A DNA stretch of 64,000 nt. It comes from Thioalkalivibrio thiocyanodenitrificans ARhD 1. Lineage in GTDB: Bacteria; Pseudomonadota; Gammaproteobacteria; Ectothiorhodospirales; Ectothiorhodospiraceae. This document shows positions 62,534 to 64,000 of the stretch, one piece after another. The notes under the pieces were generated by a model. The model saw only the letters and a list, made by a program, of their open reading frames with translations. It ran no database searches and was not told where the DNA came from. Every line of letters starts with the position of its first letter. The stretch's first letter is position 1. The position numbers and the translations under genes are program-made. The stretch spans positions 321,583 to 385,582 of the forward strand of contig NZ_KB900536.1 of assembly GCF_000378965.1 (NCBI RefSeq), read 5' to 3'.

Positions 62534-62625
62534 TCGACGCGAAGGCGCAAAGACGCGGAGGTTCGCAAAGAGTGCCTTTTGAAGTGATTTCAAGCTCTCT
62601 TTGCGTCATTGCGTCTTCGCGTCAA
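62534..62625. repeat. Inverted-arm repeat element between hom and thrC
   Basis: The left arm (62534-62572) reads GACGCGAAGGCGCAAAGACG and continues. The right arm (62595-62625) is the inverted complement (CTTTGCGTC units). The core is short (about 22 bases). It is related to the element at 26446. It sits between two co-directional pathway genes and begins 10 bases after the hom stop. Confidence 0.85.
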
Positions 62626-62675
62626 ATCTTTTGACTTTCAGCCTCGAAAGCTGAATCAGATACGAGTACATCAAG

Positions 62676-63815
62676 ATGCCATTTCGAACCCGCTACACCG
62701 GTCTGATCGACCGTTACCGTGACCGGCTGCCGGTGCACGACGATACCCGCATCATCAGCCTCGGCGAGGGCAACACGCCGCTGATCCGCCTGAACAACAT
62801 TCCGCGCATCGTCGGCAGGGAAGTGGATATCTACGTGAAGTACGAGGGGCTGAACCCCACAGGTTCATTCAAGGATCGCGGCATGACCATGGCCGTGACC
62901 AAGGCGGTGGAGGAGGGTTCAAAGGCCATCATCTGCGCCTCCACGGGCAATACGTCCGCGGCCGCCGCCGCTTATGCGGCCCGTGCCGGCATCGCCGCTT
63001 TCGTTATCATTCCGGACGGCAAGATCGCCATGGGCAAGCTGGCCCAGGCCATGATGCACGGCTCGGTGGTCATCCAGATCAAGGGCAACTTCGATGACGG
63101 CATGCGCCTCGTGAAGGAAGTGGCCAGCGAGGCACCGGTGACCATCGTCAACTCCATCAATCCCTATCGGCTCCAGGGCCAGAAAACCGCCGCCTTCGAG
63201 ATCACGGAGGAACTGGGGCGCGCGCCGGACTATCACTGTCTGCCGGTGGGCAACGCCGGAAACATTACCGCGCACTGGATCGGCTATTGCGAGTACAGTT
63301 CCGCCTCCGGCGATCATGTCACCGAGGCCTGCACCTTCTGCAAGGGACATTGTGCGTACGCGGGTGGCGCCATCGTGGGAAACCGTCCGAAGATGGTGGG
63401 GTACCAGGCCGCCGGCAGCGCACCCTTCATGCGCGGCGAGATGGTGGACAACCCCGATACGGTGGCCACTGCCATCCGTATCGGGCATCCCCAGTCATGG
63501 GATTCCGCCTGGAAGGTGAAGGAGGAATCCGGCGGCTGGTTCGATGAATGCACGGACGCCGAGATCCTCGCGGCGCAGAAACTGCTGGCCGAAAAGGAGG
63601 GGGTGTTCTGCGAACCGGCCTCCGCCGCTTCCCTTGCCGGCGCGTTGCGGGACGTGCAGAACGACAGGATCCCCGAGGGCTCCAGCATCGTCTGCACCCT
63701 CACCGGCCACGGGCTCAAGGATCCCGACACCGCCATCGCCCAGAGCACCCGCCCGCTGATCAACGTCGAGGCCACTCTGGATCAGGTGAAGCGGGCGATT
63801 CTGGATAACATGTAA
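62676..63815 (+). CDS. thrC: Threonine synthase
   Basis: A 379-residue PLP enzyme converting O-phosphohomoserine to threonine, of the shorter (class that is allosterically simple) type. The PLP lysine is K66 in NPTGSFKDRGMT; the phosphate-binding loop CASTGNTSAAAAAYAARAG and the GNAGNITAHWIGY motif are present, and CTLTGHGLKDPD closes the active site. It completes the hom-thrC threonine pair. The start is the ATG at 62676; a repeat element arm begins 3 bases after the stop. Confidence 0.96.
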   Translation: MPFRTRYTGLIDRYRDRLPVHDDTRIISLGEGNTPLIRLNNIPRIVGREVDIYVKYEGLNPTGSFKDRGMTMAVTKAVEEGSKAIICASTGNTSAAAAAYAARAGIAAFVIIPDGKIAMGKLAQAMMHGSVVIQIKGNFDDGMRLVKEVASEAPVTIVNSINPYRLQGQKTAAFEITEELGRAPDYHCLPVGNAGNITAHWIGYCEYSSASGDHVTEACTFCKGHCAYAGGAIVGNRPKMVGYQAAGSAPFMRGEMVDNPDTVATAIRIGHPQSWDSAWKVKEESGGWFDECTDAEILAAQKLLAEKEGVFCEPASAASLAGALRDVQNDRIPEGSSIVCTLTGHGLKDPDTAIAQSTRPLINVEATLDQVKRAILDNM

Positions 63816-63817
63816 TC

Positions 63818-63938
63818 GAAGTGGGAAGTGTGAATTGGGAAGTGAGAAGTGAAACCCGGGGCGGTGCCAATCGCTCATTCATCGATTGTTCGGATATCCC
63901 TTCTCGTTCGCACTTCTCAATTCCCACTTCTCACTTCC
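63818..63938. repeat. Inverted-arm repeat element after thrC
   Basis: The left arm (63818-63851) holds GAAGTGGGAAGTGTGAATTG and more units. The right arm (63911-63938) is the inverted complement. The core of about 60 bases has no strong GC hairpin. The same arm occurs at 9774 and, degenerate, at 18943. Confidence 0.88.
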
Positions 63939-64000
63939 AGCCCCTTCCGCCCCGCCCGGTCCTTCGCGAACTGCCAGGCCACGCGTCCGCTGCGTGAGCC
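63917..64000 (-). CDS. 3' end of a minus-strand gene cut by the window edge
   Basis: The frame reads SRSGRVAWQFAKDRAGRKGL and ends in EVRSGN and a TGA that are encoded by the repeat arm. The protein-like composition suggests the C terminus of a gene starting beyond the window. Only 27 codons are visible, so no family is assigned. Confidence 0.35.
   Translation of the reverse strand, partial: GSRSGRVAWQFAKDRAGRKGLEVRSGN

Noticed and set aside
1-64000. Phage, defence or insertion-sequence genes
   Set aside because: No integrase, transposase, restriction or toxin-antitoxin protein was recognised in the window.

Overview
The window looks like chromosomal DNA of a high-GC gammaproteobacterium. 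The gene orders are those of purple-sulfur-bacteria/Ectothiorhodospiraceae- or Pseudomonas-like genomes: rluC-HAD-sppA, mfd-csiV, lolC-lolD-DUF2062-comEC-exbB-exbD-msbA-lpxK-ycaR-kdsB, surE-pcm-yqaA-nlpD-rpoS and alaC-hom-thrC. The family-level placement is inference from gene order and base composition. I saw no phage, integrase, insertion sequence or CRISPR array.

Layout. 0-6.5 kb: a zinc-ribbon membrane protein, a tRNA-Val(CAC) with its own promoter and terminator, a gamma-glutamylcyclotransferase-like protein, ispG, and two tandem mgtE magnesium transporters behind a long structured leader. A DsrE-like gene with a frameshift follows. 6.5-13.7 kb: an ABC ATPase/FtsX-type permease/AttH-type lipoprotein operon, corA, a HAD phosphatase and a low-molecular-weight phosphatase. 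13.8-24.3 kb: rne, rluC, a HAD phosphatase, sppA, csiV and mfd. 24.4-27.9 kb: agmatine-to-putrescine genes (aguA, aguB) with a Crp/Fnr regulator. 28-39 kb: sfsA, the lipoprotein-export ABC system, comEC, ExbB/ExbD, and lipid A/KDO genes (msbA, lpxK, ycaR, kdsB).

40.4-45.7 kb is an accessory cassette: a GT-C glycosyltransferase, DprE2-like and DprE1-like enzymes, and a HAD-UbiA fusion. Together these resemble the mycobacterial route to polyprenyl-phosphate arabinofuranose. 45.9-52.7 kb is a variable region: methyltransferase, APH-fold kinase, AhpD-like and small dimeric-barrel proteins, opposed by a GlxA-type regulator, then a CHRD protein, a secretin-like fragment and a GNAT pair. 53-59 kb: folE, a DUF3365 haem protein, smr, and the surE-pcm-yqaA-nlpD-rpoS stationary-phase cluster. 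59-64 kb: an Mth938-like protein and amino-acid genes alaC, hom and thrC.

The most unusual feature is a set of intergenic elements with one architecture but several unrelated sequences. Short tandem units (often 7 nt, e.g. TTGAACC, CTGACAA, GGATGAA) form two inverted arms around a short core, usually GC-rich. At least nine complete elements and several fragments lie in these 64 kb, almost always starting at or within a few bases of a stop codon. Some supply the last codons or the stop of the neighbouring gene, and one is read through inside a gene's 5' end.
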